Part shown: piece by piece, positions 26,001 through 35,513 of the stretch
How positions within the stretch are numbered: the first letter of the stretch is position 1
Layout: each line of letters opens with the position of its first letter
Source: Hallerella porci
GTDB lineage: Bacteria; Fibrobacterota; Fibrobacteria; Fibrobacterales; Fibrobacteraceae
Reading direction: 5' to 3'
Assembly (NCBI RefSeq): GCF_003148885.1
Contig: NZ_QGHD01000001.1
Span: 62,001 to 126,000 of the forward strand
DNA: 64,000 nt
Made by a program: the position numbers and the translations under genes
The notes under the pieces: model-generated
What the model saw: only the letters and a program-made list of their open reading frames with translations
Told to the model about the DNA's origin: nothing
Databases searched by the model: none

Positions 26001-29000
26001 ATGTGCGCACTTATCAGTATGAATTCGGCGGCATGGACTTCTTAAACTTGAACATTTACAACAACGAAGACCGTGCGTTTGACAGCTTAACTCTTCGCTT
26101 GTATTTGACCGCTCGTCCGGAACAAATCGAAGCGCAGCCGGGTGAAAATAATCAGCCGGGAACTTGCCCGATGCTTTTGGACGAAGATATTTGCCAAGCT
26201 TACGATGAAGCGGGCTTTAACAAGCCTTGTGAAAACGACCGCGAAATCCGCGACAATGCGCGCGGAGCACCTCCGGTAAAATTGGAAGATACTTATAACG
26301 CTGCGACTGGAACTTACGATTGGTATCTGCAGATTCCTCTCGGCTCGACGACGATTAAGTCTTCTTCGCGTATGCGTATTGACTTTGGCTTCTCGCGCGG
26401 AATTTATCAGAACGGTAAATGCGATCCTCTCCGTACGGTAACGGATAAACGGATGTCGGCAAGTTCGGGCGACTGGACTTGGGCTCCGCATAAACGCGAT
26501 ATCGATGGTGCTGATTATGATGGTATGCCGCAGTGGGGTAAAGACGAAGGTGACCAAGACGAAGCTCCGGTGAACCCTTATGTGGTCGTTTACCGCAAAG
26601 ATGAATTCGTCGCAGGCTTTAGCCCGTCTTATTCCGAAATGACGAAGAAGCGTGCAAATTACAAGATGACTGTTGCCTTTGACGCTCCGTTTAATGTGTC
26701 GAATGGATCTTACATTCAGTTGGATTCGACGATTAGCACGATGCGTTTAACGGGTAATGCAACCATCTCGGAAAACGGTTATGTGACATCGATTTGGGTA
26801 AACGGCGTTGCCCTTTCTTCGGAACAGATGAAAACGGCTGCGGTTTACAATTATTCTACCGGTCGCTTTGATTTGAATATTCCGGTCAAGATGTCGATTG
26901 GAACGAATAAAGTCGATGTGACGATTTTCGCAGGTCCGAATCCGGAATGCACCGAATGCCAAGAAAACGGTGGCTGCTCGTTTGTGAACCGCTCTTACTT
27001 TGTGCAGTTTAGCAAGGGTAACCGTACCGCGGGCAAGATGCAGCTTGTGCGTGAAGACGGTAACTCGGTCTCGAGCCCGGTGAAAGAAGATCCGATGACG
27101 TTCAAGATTTTTGTGAGCGATAAGGATAACGCGGGCTACGAAAGCATTCGCGTGATGCTTCACAATTCTCGGACGAAGGATTCGACGGCGGTGACCCTTA
27201 AGCGGACGAATGCCGCTCTCGGTTACTTTGAAAGCGATTTGATTTCGGCGGTGAATAGCGTAAGCGCAGACTTCCCGAAGATTCCGCTTCTCGGTGGCGA
27301 TACGGTAACCGCAGTTTATATCGATATTGAAGATCCGGAAGATTCGACGGCGCAATATTTCTACGCTGATCCGACAACGCCGATTCCGCAGAAGGCAATC
27401 CTCACCGATGCAAATTGCAATGCGACTGCAGACGGTTTAACGATTGAATTTAGCGGGGCTCAATTCGACGGTTCTTCGATGACTCTCGATAGCGTCCTCG
27501 TTTCTCTTGATTCGACGGAAACGGCTGCGGCAACTGCCTTCGTGGTGAAGCCGACTGCTGTGGTAACCGGAGCTCTTGCAACATTTAAATTCGACGAATC
27601 AACTCTTGCAAAGAATGCTTCTCCGGCGGGAACGATTACGGTTTACATGACCGAAAAGGGCGTCTCGAAGACCGCAGAAAAAGTCATCACCGATGGCATT
27701 GCACCGACTCTCACGAGCGTCGCCATTCTCGAAAATGAAAATCACGCAAACGCTCAAGATACTCTTCGCATCGCATTCTCCGAACGCATTACGATGAATA
27801 CGACCACGTGGCCGCTCGCCATTTATGACGCAGCCGGAAACGAAGTTGATCAAAGTTCGATTCATGTCGTAAGCGCAAAGTCAAAGGATAATGGCAAAAT
27901 CTGGGAATATGTCGTCGAAGGCAATACCGATGGCGCTTATATCAAAGATGGCTTGAAGGCGATTATCAAAGCGGGCTTTAGCGTGGTCGATATGGCGACG
28001 AATGCGCTCTCGGATTGTAATGGTCCGGTGACGATTGTCGAATCGGTCCGTCCGGTTCCTGTCAAGTATGCGTATATCGAAGACAAGGAAGGCGATGGTC
28101 AGCCCGATGAAATTTACGTGGAATTTACCAAAGAACTCCGCGAAAAAGATATGCTGGATACAATCGATGTTTACTGGGGCAAGCCCGAAGTTTACGTCGC
28201 ATTTGCAAAACCGGCAGCGGGCTGGGATTTGGATACAGTCCTCGGTGAAAAGAGCGCAAAATACATTATCAGTCTCGATTCTTCGCGCGGAACTTGGGTG
28301 AAGGGAACTGCGACAAAGAATTGCATCCGCACCGAAGATTCGCCGTATTATAAGAAGGATACGACTTGGGTGAAGCTCGATTCGGCAGGAACGGATTCGA
28401 CGATGAAAATCGATTCGACGATTTCGGGTTACAACAAGAAGTGCGTAGAATATGCGACATCGCAAGATTCGACCTTTATGCCGGCGATCGATACTTTGGG
28501 AATCGATTCTGTCCAGAGTACAGTCACTGCGATTCGTATTCCGATTACAGGCGATACTTATAACAAGAAGACTTACGGCAACCGCAATGGAAACGGCATG
28601 ATTTTGCCGCGTCAAGGTCCGCTCGGAGGCTTCTTCGATGACAATACTTCGACTCTTTATGACCGTTGCCCGCCGATTATTTTGAACGCAACGATTACAA
28701 AGCCGACGGATGCGATTGGCATTCTCCGCGTTACCCTTTCGGAGCCTCTCACGGTCATCGATTCCGCAGGTCCTTACTACTTGCAGAAACGCCGCGACGG
28801 TACAACGGGATTCTTTAACCAATTCTCGAATTTCCAAACGGTAGCGAACACGTGGACATTCTCGTATTCGTATGATTCGGATGCGGCAATTCACGTGGGC
28901 GATTACATCCGCTTACCGGTCGGCGCAGAATATTCGAAGGCATTTGACGGCTACAAGAATTTCCCGGGAACCGATAACCCTTGGGTCGCTGTGCAAGGCG

Positions 29001-29626
29001 ACATCGAAGACGTTTCCTTTAAGATTCACATTCTCACGGGAACTCAAGCAATTCCTGCGGATAAGGAAATGTATGCGGGCAATATGCCGCAACTCGATGA
29101 AAACTTCCGCCTTTCGTATGTGGTCGATTCGAAGGAAACGATTATCGCAAGCGGAAACAAGAAACTGCAAAAAGTTTCTCCGGTTAGCTACGATACCGCA
29201 GCGTATGTCCACGGCGGCGCGACCTTTGAAATCGATGTCAATATCCCGCTTCTCTTGCAGCAGGATTCTCTCGGCGAAGACGCTTGGGATGCAACCCTCA
29301 AGATTAGTGCGGATATTTACAGCAATATCGGCTCGGATGTCGCAAAGACCACTTATACATTCCCGCTCACGGACATTGTGAAAGACGCAATGGGCACTGA
29401 CGGCAATATCAAATTCCGCTTGGAATGGGTTGCGCAAGATGGCATTGCTCCGGTAACATCGAGCGGTCGTCATATCGGCACAGGCGCTTACATTGCGAAC
29501 TTCTCGTTCAAAGCAAATGAAGTGGCGAAAGCGAATACAGCGAACGGAAAATACAGAAAGGGTCACAAGAAGAAACAATCTTCAAGTAAGACCAAAACAT
29601 TCGGCTTCCGTCGAGTGGCCAAGTAA
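23024..29626 (+). CDS. Giant multidomain GH9 cellulase (about 2200 residues)
   Basis: Start GTG 23024 has AAAAGGAG five bases upstream and gives the signal MPVFAYILLFTAALFAVEQ. An N-terminal cellulase Ig-like domain (CelD_N) covers ~98-210 (IRINQAGYLPEDSEKQFYYV). The GH9 domain spans ~215-770, with catalytic-base Asp region GGWYDCGDHLK at ~270, HPHHRAANPEGK at ~700 and the acid Glu in LSETCIDATAMF at ~749. Two FnIII-like modules follow (~770-985), then a beta-sandwich segment (DFLNLNIYNNEDRAFDSLTL). The rest is a row of Ig-like and 'end of beta-strand plus Ca-like' modules (VKYAYIEDKEGDGQPDEIYV, ~1680), ending in a basic tail with HKKKQSSSK and FGFRRVAK. The role is extracellular endo-type cellulose hydrolysis; surface anchoring is inferred. 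A second GH9 of the same layout follows. Confidence 0.93.
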   Translation: MPVFAYILLFTAALFAVEQEQPTPYDLIRPIWPMTWDTSATDNGGTVESFSQYVPNKTKHNTVPKVGSVPQDFKPNGLIPDSLNQAFRDAQNLRIGRIRINQAGYLPEDSEKQFYYVSDGTCAETYSVVDLDGNEVATGGTFTSTGKKTQSSWTIVAGTNAATNNQKRYSVAADGPSGTVCVGHLADMAGLSTETRYRVKVLKQYSSTFIISDKVYSMVRDATLKFYGINRSGNSESWFHKPSHTKDGAGKFVAGDAAVSGFTPKEGALQGGWYDCGDHLKESQTQAYAFMVLAVMAASNPDRDEDHYAYNMGETVNTDGVPDILREAKHGADYFIRSYVFADGIIDNMVVSVGNFGADHGWWGRPENQDALPATLTGRGGPHERDLRLGELGSNISGQIAAGLAILGKDYATYDKPFADSCLMIAKKMYDFAKNLKLQEKGLGPGTYDGGKKYVYNTVADGWSSAAYNGNNESHDDLAIAAIALHYATYPDSGMLYLNDAVEDKSIGSEQEGSVGFFNGGWMAWNRDGMRKSSKNTSWANAYTYTLYGFYKMLLKDEETGKKYGIDNKTRLKYAENVALILGTNLSYLSGSGGSSITIPILGSGSGPVTAGELWYNMQTDQTWIYNRYQAGNIFEVLAYADVTKDLEGVSLPQKGVQNWNSAAMKKLGINQLNYMLGVNPWDVSFLLGVGDKNDAHPHHRAANPEGKNMPGAGYVYNPPTGALFGGVTPDDVNAWAPSSMSWEDYHLSETCIDATAMFVASSAVAVREEDRSRAPSDINVEIRYVGYDSAIVKSTQDMRGPAMILYSTNETGPFNQVFKDSLFAVAHEFHLTGLQNGTAYYFKVVAINGRSEAYSTKWLVDSTSTPFSFTTLASPPADADIQNIKVCNLSADSAEIMWYTPNGQYDSKVYWDTTLTSYDQMTCPTTPTGNCQFEQNADVSGIPTSFHYIKLGKLKEKTTYYYCVQSYNSMRCTDDNGMPLKFTTPVTSYDFDVRTYQYEFGGMDFLNLNIYNNEDRAFDSLTLRLYLTARPEQIEAQPGENNQPGTCPMLLDEDICQAYDEAGFNKPCENDREIRDNARGAPPVKLEDTYNAATGTYDWYLQIPLGSTTIKSSSRMRIDFGFSRGIYQNGKCDPLRTVTDKRMSASSGDWTWAPHKRDIDGADYDGMPQWGKDEGDQDEAPVNPYVVVYRKDEFVAGFSPSYSEMTKKRANYKMTVAFDAPFNVSNGSYIQLDSTISTMRLTGNATISENGYVTSIWVNGVALSSEQMKTAAVYNYSTGRFDLNIPVKMSIGTNKVDVTIFAGPNPECTECQENGGCSFVNRSYFVQFSKGNRTAGKMQLVREDGNSVSSPVKEDPMTFKIFVSDKDNAGYESIRVMLHNSRTKDSTAVTLKRTNAALGYFESDLISAVNSVSADFPKIPLLGGDTVTAVYIDIEDPEDSTAQYFYADPTTPIPQKAILTDANCNATADGLTIEFSGAQFDGSSMTLDSVLVSLDSTETAAATAFVVKPTAVVTGALATFKFDESTLAKNASPAGTITVYMTEKGVSKTAEKVITDGIAPTLTSVAILENENHANAQDTLRIAFSERITMNTTTWPLAIYDAAGNEVDQSSIHVVSAKSKDNGKIWEYVVEGNTDGAYIKDGLKAIIKAGFSVVDMATNALSDCNGPVTIVESVRPVPVKYAYIEDKEGDGQPDEIYVEFTKELREKDMLDTIDVYWGKPEVYVAFAKPAAGWDLDTVLGEKSAKYIISLDSSRGTWVKGTATKNCIRTEDSPYYKKDTTWVKLDSAGTDSTMKIDSTISGYNKKCVEYATSQDSTFMPAIDTLGIDSVQSTVTAIRIPITGDTYNKKTYGNRNGNGMILPRQGPLGGFFDDNTSTLYDRCPPIILNATITKPTDAIGILRVTLSEPLTVIDSAGPYYLQKRRDGTTGFFNQFSNFQTVANTWTFSYSYDSDAAIHVGDYIRLPVGAEYSKAFDGYKNFPGTDNPWVAVQGDIEDVSFKIHILTGTQAIPADKEMYAGNMPQLDENFRLSYVVDSKETIIASGNKKLQKVSPVSYDTAAYVHGGATFEIDVNIPLLLQQDSLGEDAWDATLKISADIYSNIGSDVAKTTYTFPLTDIVKDAMGTDGNIKFRLEWVAQDGIAPVTSSGRHIGTGAYIANFSFKANEVAKANTANGKYRKGHKKKQSSSKTKTFGFRRVAK

Positions 29627-29640
29627 AAAAATTGAAATCA

Positions 29641-29682
29641 GAACCGCGAAAGTTGAACTCAATTTTCGCGGTTCTTTTTTTA
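29641..29682 (+). terminator. Intrinsic terminator between the two GH9 genes
   Basis: GAACCGCGAAA pairs with TTTCGCGGTTC around an 11-12 nt loop (29641-29675) and is followed by seven T residues. It lies 15 nt after the first GH9 stop, so the second GH9 probably has its own promoter in 29683-29755. Confidence 0.88.
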
Positions 29683-29766
29683 TGCAAAAAACAATTACAC
29701 GTTTTTGTGAACCGCTTCTTTTATTCTTATTTTTAAAAGGAGTGTGGTGCCTTAAAAAGGAGCTTT

Positions 29767-32700
29767 ATGCGCCGTTTATTTTTATTGTTGTTGAGCCTCG
29801 TTGCGGTTGTTTTTGCCGATGACCGCATTCCGAATATCGACTTTACTTGCGACACTTGCAGCCGCCGCTATTTGGATAGCTTAAATGTTTACGATCGGCC
29901 GGTGATTCGGGTGAATCAAGTCGGCTTCCGTCCTGCGGATGCGCATAAGTATGCATTTGTCGCGGAACCGAAAGCGACGACATTTAAAGTCATCGATGCG
30001 TCGAGTGGAAATTCGGTTTACGAAGGCTCTCTCAAATCCGTGGGCACTTGGACGCGCCCGAATATGTGGGTGAACGGAGCGTTTAATTCCATCAATTCGG
30101 TCTATGAATTTGGCGATAACGATTCCACGTCTGCGCAGACCGAAAAACTTTACACCGCAGATTTTTCAAGTTTAACGGCTCCGGGCACTTACTTCGTCGT
30201 CGTCGGAGCGGATACTTCTTTCAATTTTATCATCAACGAGTATTTGTTTAATGCGGTCTTAGAAACGACTCTCAAATTTTTTGGCATTCAACGCTGCGGT
30301 AAAACAAATTCGCAATTACACGGTGCGTGCCACGTCAAAGATGGCGCTCAACTCGGACATGATTTGACGGGCGGTTGGCACGATTGCGGCGACCATTTTA
30401 AAGTGAGCCAAACTCTCGGCTATGCAGCGATGACTCTTGCTATCGCTTACGATGTTTACTCGGAACGTGCCGAAGATCATTTTGGCGCATCTTATGCGGA
30501 CACGGTAACGACGGACGGCATTCCCGATATTCTTTGGGAAGCAAAAGTCGGCGTCGATTTTATCTATAAACTTTACAAAGCGTCGAAAGAAGATGGTTTA
30601 ATTGCCAAAGGCGATATGTATCATTCGGTAGGCGTCGGTTCCGAAGATCACCAGTTCTGGGATGTGCCGGAACATCAAGATGCGCAAAGTACTGCGAAGG
30701 GCGGCGCTCCGCGCCCTGTGGCGAAAGGAGCTGGAACCAATGCGGCGGGCATGTATGCAGCGGCGATGGCATTTTTTGCAGTCGGCTGGGAAATGTATCA
30801 GACCGATCATTATTCGGATTCGTTAATCGCAGCGGCAAAAGATATTTACAAGAATATCATCGCGAAAAATAATCCCGATGGAAAAAATACCGATGAATTA
30901 AAAGGATTTTACACAGGAGGAGGCCCGCTTTACGACGATGCTGCCGCAGCAGCGCTCGGACTTTGGTATGCGACGAAAGATTCGTCTTATGCATTTGACT
31001 TGTACAAAAATCCTGCGATTAACAATAACGCCGACAATTACAAGTATAATTTGCCGTATTTTAAAGGCGGTTATTTGGGACATACGAGCGGATTTTATCC
31101 GGGCGGTTGGATGACCGACTACGAAAACGTCCACGCTTACGTTCTCTTCGCCTTTGCAAAACTCATTCTCCCGACGATAGCCAAAGCCCAAAGTTACGGC
31201 ATCGCGGCTGAGGAACGCGATACTCTTCTCACCCGATTGAAAGCGACGATGCTTCGGTTAACCGATGACGGCACGCAGGGAGATTCCATCGTCAGCACAA
31301 ATATGTATGGAAATTTCAAAGTCGTTCCGCCGTATAATCTCGTGTGGACGTCGAGCGATTGGGGATTTAACCGTTACAATATGGGCGCTGCGAATGCGGT
31401 CTTTATGCTTTACGATATGACGGGCGACGAACAATATTTAAATGTCGCATTGGACAATTTCTATTACAATATGGGCACAAATCCGTGGGGCATTTCGTTC
31501 ATCATGGGAGCGGGAACGCGTAACGAAAATCATCCGCACAATCGCGCATCCAATCCCGATGGCTATAATGCGGGCGCTTTACCGTATGAATATCGTTGCC
31601 CGAAAGGCGCTCTGATGGGCGGCGCTGCGCCGACGCAAACTTTGAAAGATGACTGGCTCGATTATACGGCAACGGAAACGTGCATCGACTTTTCTTCGCA
31701 ATTTATCATTCCGGGGTTAAGCCTTTCGAAAAAAGTCCCCGAAGATGTGGATGGTCCGAAATTTTCAAATATTCAAGGAACTGCGATTTCGGAAACTTCG
31801 GCGATTATCAGCTGGACAACGGATGAACGTGCAATCGTTACCGTTTACTACGGGCTTTCTCCCGATGCGGCAAAAGTGGACTCGGTAACGGCAGTTGCAG
31901 GCGTTGGCGGAAGCGTGACCATCGACGGTTTAACACCGGGCGCAAAATATTATTTCTATTTGGTCGGTCACGATGTAAAAAAGAATTATACGACGGATGA
32001 TAATCACGGGCAATGGTATAATTGGGATCAAGTCGCAGAGGCTGCGAATCTTTCGGGTGTAACGATTTGCCAAGTGACGAATAACAGCGCAAAAATTTAT
32101 TGGTGGACGGGAGATCAAGCGCTGAACGGCATCGTGCAATACGGAAAAAGCGCTACGGAACTTTCGCAAATGCATACCGCGGACTCGGGAAAAGTCGTGC
32201 GTTTCCACGAAGGTTATTTGACAAATCTCGAACCGGGAACGAAGTATTATTTCAAAGTTTCTTCGGGAAAAGCGACGAGCGATTCGACTTATAGCTTTAC
32301 GACTTCGGCAGAAGCGACGATGGTCGATTTCCGAGTCTTCGTGAAGCCGGCGAACAAAAACAGCAAATGTTCGGATTGGAAAACTTGCAATACATTCTTC
32401 GTCATCGTCACGAATAACGATTCCATTCCGTATTCGGATGTGGAACTGCGATTCTATTTGAAGAAGAATACATCGGCAACGGGCTGGGGACAACTCGTCA
32501 AAGTTTCGTATGACGATATGTCTTCGATGAGCGTGAGCTATGGCACTGCGGTTTCGGATGCGGCAAGTGGCGCTTATTATTTGCCGGTGACTCTTCAAGG
32601 AACGATTGGCGTTTCGAGCAGTTTCCAATTTGAAATGCAGTTAACGGGAGCGACTTACGGCGACCTTGAAGGCTCTTGGTCTTTGCGCCCGCACAAAGAG

Positions 32701-35499
32701 GCTTCGGATCCCGAACGCTTCGAAGGAATTGATCTCACCAAAGGTCCGCTTTATACCGGTTCCGAATCGACATTCCTCGAAACGGTTGACGGCAAAAAAG
32801 AAATTGCATTTACCAAAAATCCTTATGTCACCATTTACTATCACGGTTCGCACATTTACGGCTACGCGCCCGATTACGATCCTGCTTCCTCCGATTTGAC
32901 GATTACGCGGACTCTCACTCTCGACTTTGTGACTCCGTTTGAATCGCCTGCGACATCGCTAGAAGATACCGCTCGCGTGGCGACTTATACCGGTGAAAGT
33001 ACGGTTTCGCCATCGGGATTCCTCGACGACTTCGAAGGCAACGGCGTCTCGTATTTTGCGAATACGAGTTACAATCATCAATTTGACGATTTCGTTTTCT
33101 CGGTTGAAAAAAATCTCGCTTACGGCAACAATATGATCGATTGGGTGACGTGGCATAATCACGGCGCCAATGCGAAAGGCAGTTATGATTGCGCTTGCAA
33201 AGTGGTGCGTTCGAATGTCGAATGGGATTCGATTGTGACGCCGCTCGAAAAGCGATTCTTAATGTTCAATGTTGATACGGCAAAGGCTTACATCGGAAAG
33301 CGCACACAAGTCACGGTGACTTTATACGATTCCACCGGAGCAGAAATTACCGACGACGATATTACTCTCGCCCTTTCAATTGAAAACGGTTCAGCATTCT
33401 TCTACACAAGTCCGACGGCAAATATCGGCACAACGACGATTACACTTGTCAAAGGAAAAGCGACTTTCTACGTTTCGAGCGACACGCCGATGGAAACAAT
33501 TCTTTACGCATCTTCGATGACGTCGAGCTCAAAGTATAATTACACATCGGCAAAAGCGGTTCTCTTAATCGAAGAACTTCCGCCGTGGCCGATTATTAGT
33601 TCGGCAAAAATGTTCGATTCCGATTGCGATAATATTCCGGATCAACTGCAAATGATTCTCACTTCGCCGTATCAAGAAAATCAAAAATTTGAATCTGTCG
33701 CCTTTGAATATTTAGGCGATACAATTCGGGTAACGCAAGCGACGATTACGGATTCGTTGATGACGGTTTCGTTTACGCCGAAAAATTCTGCGGTTTACAC
33801 AAATCCCGAAGGCGTAATTATTCTTTCGAGCAACATCGCTGGAAAAATTGAAGCCAGCCAAGATGTTTATACCGATGCGATTTCGCCGACAGTGCTTTCT
33901 CTCTCGGTTTTGGAACGCTTAAAAGATGCGTCCGACGATAAAGTTTACATTCAATTCTCCGAACCGATTTCGGCGCCGGGAACTGCGTGGCCGTTAGCGC
34001 TTTTTGATGCGAGCGGAAATGCGGTGAGCACGGTTCCTAGCGTTACCAATTCCAGAATTTACAACGAAGAATTGAATGTTTGGGAATTCACAATTTCTTT
34101 TGATGCGGGTGGAAATTCTATTGTCACCGAAGGCATGAAAGGACAACTGCTTTCGAACGCAGCGATTACCGATAAAGCGGGAAATGGCGTTTCACAAATT
34201 TGCGCCGCACCCATTCTTCCGTTTACATTGAAAGTGCTCCCGATTCCGCTCAAGTACGCGAGTATTTCGGACGCAGATGGCGATGGTCTCGCAGAACATG
34301 TCATCGCAAATTTTGCTTATGAAGTCGATGAAAAACATGCGCCCGATAGCATTTCAGTTGTCTTCGGAACAGTTGTCCCCGAAACATTGTGGACGAAAAA
34401 TTTCACTTGGACGAGCGACCGCACCGAAGCGAATTTGCAATTATCGTCACCGTTTAAACTCGGCAATACGAGCGGCAATTACTCGGGCATTTCATCGAAG
34501 GGCGGCGACCTCATCGGCGCAGGTCTTTTGATGCAGCACAAAGGCAGCGGAGCAAATTATGAAAAAGATTCGACTCTCGCCGAAGATTTAACGGGTCCAG
34601 TCATCGTCGCGGGAACGATTAAAGATGCGGGCAATTTTGCATCGCTTAAAGTCGAAGCGAGCGAACCGCTTACTATTGGAGATTCCACTCTAACCCTTGT
34701 GCAACGCGAACGTTCGGGACCGATTAATGTACCGGCTTATCGCTGGACATTGGCGCAGTCAAGCTTCACGATGCTTTACGAAAAAGAAGCAGAAACCGCA
34801 GTGCAAGAAGGCGACCGCATTCGCTTTGCGCCGTTAGATGCGAGCCTTTTCCTCGACAACAGCGGCAACAAACCGTCATCCGAAAATCCGTGGGCAACCG
34901 TTGCGGGTTCTGGGAATCCGACGATTACATTTGATGTGCATCCGCATTCTCCGATTTCCGAAATTTCGCCGACGGCTGACGAAATTTGCAGCGAAGAAAA
35001 CGCAGACTTCCGCTTGGTCGTTCTCAACCAAGAAAATCGCAAGTGGGAAATTTTCGAAAAAGGTCAACTCGTTTCGAGTGCCGATACAAACGGTTACATT
35101 TTTGATGGGATGCTTTACGATGTCGAGATGGGAATTCCGCGCGGCACTTCGATTGGAAGCGATCCCGCCTGGGCGTCCATTCTTCTCGATATCGATATTC
35201 CGTTCTACACAAATCTCGGCGCATTCGTGAACCGTTACGAAGACGATTTTGTGTTAACACCGAAGTATCTTTCGACGGATAACAAAGTCATCATGCGTGT
35301 GCAGTGGCTTTCTCGTTGCACCCGAGGAATTGTTTCGACAGATGGACGTGCGCTCGGCACGGGCGCTTACATCGCCAAAATTGACATCGATGCGAAATTT
35401 ATTCCGAACGAAAATTTGGAAAAAGAAGTGCAAGCGCGATTCTCTTCCAAAGACAGTTACACAAAAACGCAAACATTCGGCATTCGTCGGGTGAAATAA
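29767..35499 (+). CDS. Giant multidomain GH9 cellulase (1910 residues)
   Basis: The signal peptide is MRRLFLLLLSLVAVVFA, with AAAAAGGAG seven bases upstream of the ATG. An Ig-like N-terminal domain (VIRVNQVGFRPADAHKYAFV, ~45-160) is followed by a GH9 domain (~165-650) with GGWHDCGDHFK at ~202, HPHNRASNPDGY at ~590 and acid Glu in ATETCIDFSSQF at ~637. Two FnIII-like modules (~660-860), a beta-sandwich with CSDWKTCNTFF (possible carbohydrate-binding module, class unknown) and an invasin-like Ig segment follow. The C-terminal half shares with the first GH9 the order SPTVLSLSVLERLKDAS..TAWPLALFDASGN, then PIPLKYASISDADGDGL, and the final TKTQTFGIRRVK. The pair probably arose by duplication and then diverged in sequence. 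It is expected to act outside the cell on cellulose. Confidence 0.93.
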   Translation: MRRLFLLLLSLVAVVFADDRIPNIDFTCDTCSRRYLDSLNVYDRPVIRVNQVGFRPADAHKYAFVAEPKATTFKVIDASSGNSVYEGSLKSVGTWTRPNMWVNGAFNSINSVYEFGDNDSTSAQTEKLYTADFSSLTAPGTYFVVVGADTSFNFIINEYLFNAVLETTLKFFGIQRCGKTNSQLHGACHVKDGAQLGHDLTGGWHDCGDHFKVSQTLGYAAMTLAIAYDVYSERAEDHFGASYADTVTTDGIPDILWEAKVGVDFIYKLYKASKEDGLIAKGDMYHSVGVGSEDHQFWDVPEHQDAQSTAKGGAPRPVAKGAGTNAAGMYAAAMAFFAVGWEMYQTDHYSDSLIAAAKDIYKNIIAKNNPDGKNTDELKGFYTGGGPLYDDAAAAALGLWYATKDSSYAFDLYKNPAINNNADNYKYNLPYFKGGYLGHTSGFYPGGWMTDYENVHAYVLFAFAKLILPTIAKAQSYGIAAEERDTLLTRLKATMLRLTDDGTQGDSIVSTNMYGNFKVVPPYNLVWTSSDWGFNRYNMGAANAVFMLYDMTGDEQYLNVALDNFYYNMGTNPWGISFIMGAGTRNENHPHNRASNPDGYNAGALPYEYRCPKGALMGGAAPTQTLKDDWLDYTATETCIDFSSQFIIPGLSLSKKVPEDVDGPKFSNIQGTAISETSAIISWTTDERAIVTVYYGLSPDAAKVDSVTAVAGVGGSVTIDGLTPGAKYYFYLVGHDVKKNYTTDDNHGQWYNWDQVAEAANLSGVTICQVTNNSAKIYWWTGDQALNGIVQYGKSATELSQMHTADSGKVVRFHEGYLTNLEPGTKYYFKVSSGKATSDSTYSFTTSAEATMVDFRVFVKPANKNSKCSDWKTCNTFFVIVTNNDSIPYSDVELRFYLKKNTSATGWGQLVKVSYDDMSSMSVSYGTAVSDAASGAYYLPVTLQGTIGVSSSFQFEMQLTGATYGDLEGSWSLRPHKEASDPERFEGIDLTKGPLYTGSESTFLETVDGKKEIAFTKNPYVTIYYHGSHIYGYAPDYDPASSDLTITRTLTLDFVTPFESPATSLEDTARVATYTGESTVSPSGFLDDFEGNGVSYFANTSYNHQFDDFVFSVEKNLAYGNNMIDWVTWHNHGANAKGSYDCACKVVRSNVEWDSIVTPLEKRFLMFNVDTAKAYIGKRTQVTVTLYDSTGAEITDDDITLALSIENGSAFFYTSPTANIGTTTITLVKGKATFYVSSDTPMETILYASSMTSSSKYNYTSAKAVLLIEELPPWPIISSAKMFDSDCDNIPDQLQMILTSPYQENQKFESVAFEYLGDTIRVTQATITDSLMTVSFTPKNSAVYTNPEGVIILSSNIAGKIEASQDVYTDAISPTVLSLSVLERLKDASDDKVYIQFSEPISAPGTAWPLALFDASGNAVSTVPSVTNSRIYNEELNVWEFTISFDAGGNSIVTEGMKGQLLSNAAITDKAGNGVSQICAAPILPFTLKVLPIPLKYASISDADGDGLAEHVIANFAYEVDEKHAPDSISVVFGTVVPETLWTKNFTWTSDRTEANLQLSSPFKLGNTSGNYSGISSKGGDLIGAGLLMQHKGSGANYEKDSTLAEDLTGPVIVAGTIKDAGNFASLKVEASEPLTIGDSTLTLVQRERSGPINVPAYRWTLAQSSFTMLYEKEAETAVQEGDRIRFAPLDASLFLDNSGNKPSSENPWATVAGSGNPTITFDVHPHSPISEISPTADEICSEENADFRLVVLNQENRKWEIFEKGQLVSSADTNGYIFDGMLYDVEMGIPRGTSIGSDPAWASILLDIDIPFYTNLGAFVNRYEDDFVLTPKYLSTDNKVIMRVQWLSRCTRGIVSTDGRALGTGAYIAKIDIDAKFIPNENLEKEVQARFSSKDSYTKTQTFGIRRVK

Positions 35500-35513
35500 A
35501 TTAGGTAACGCAG

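Noticed and set aside
27881-28894. 337-codon minus-strand frame within the first GH9 gene
   Set aside because: Shadow of the strongly coding plus strand; no domain, start or neighbours.
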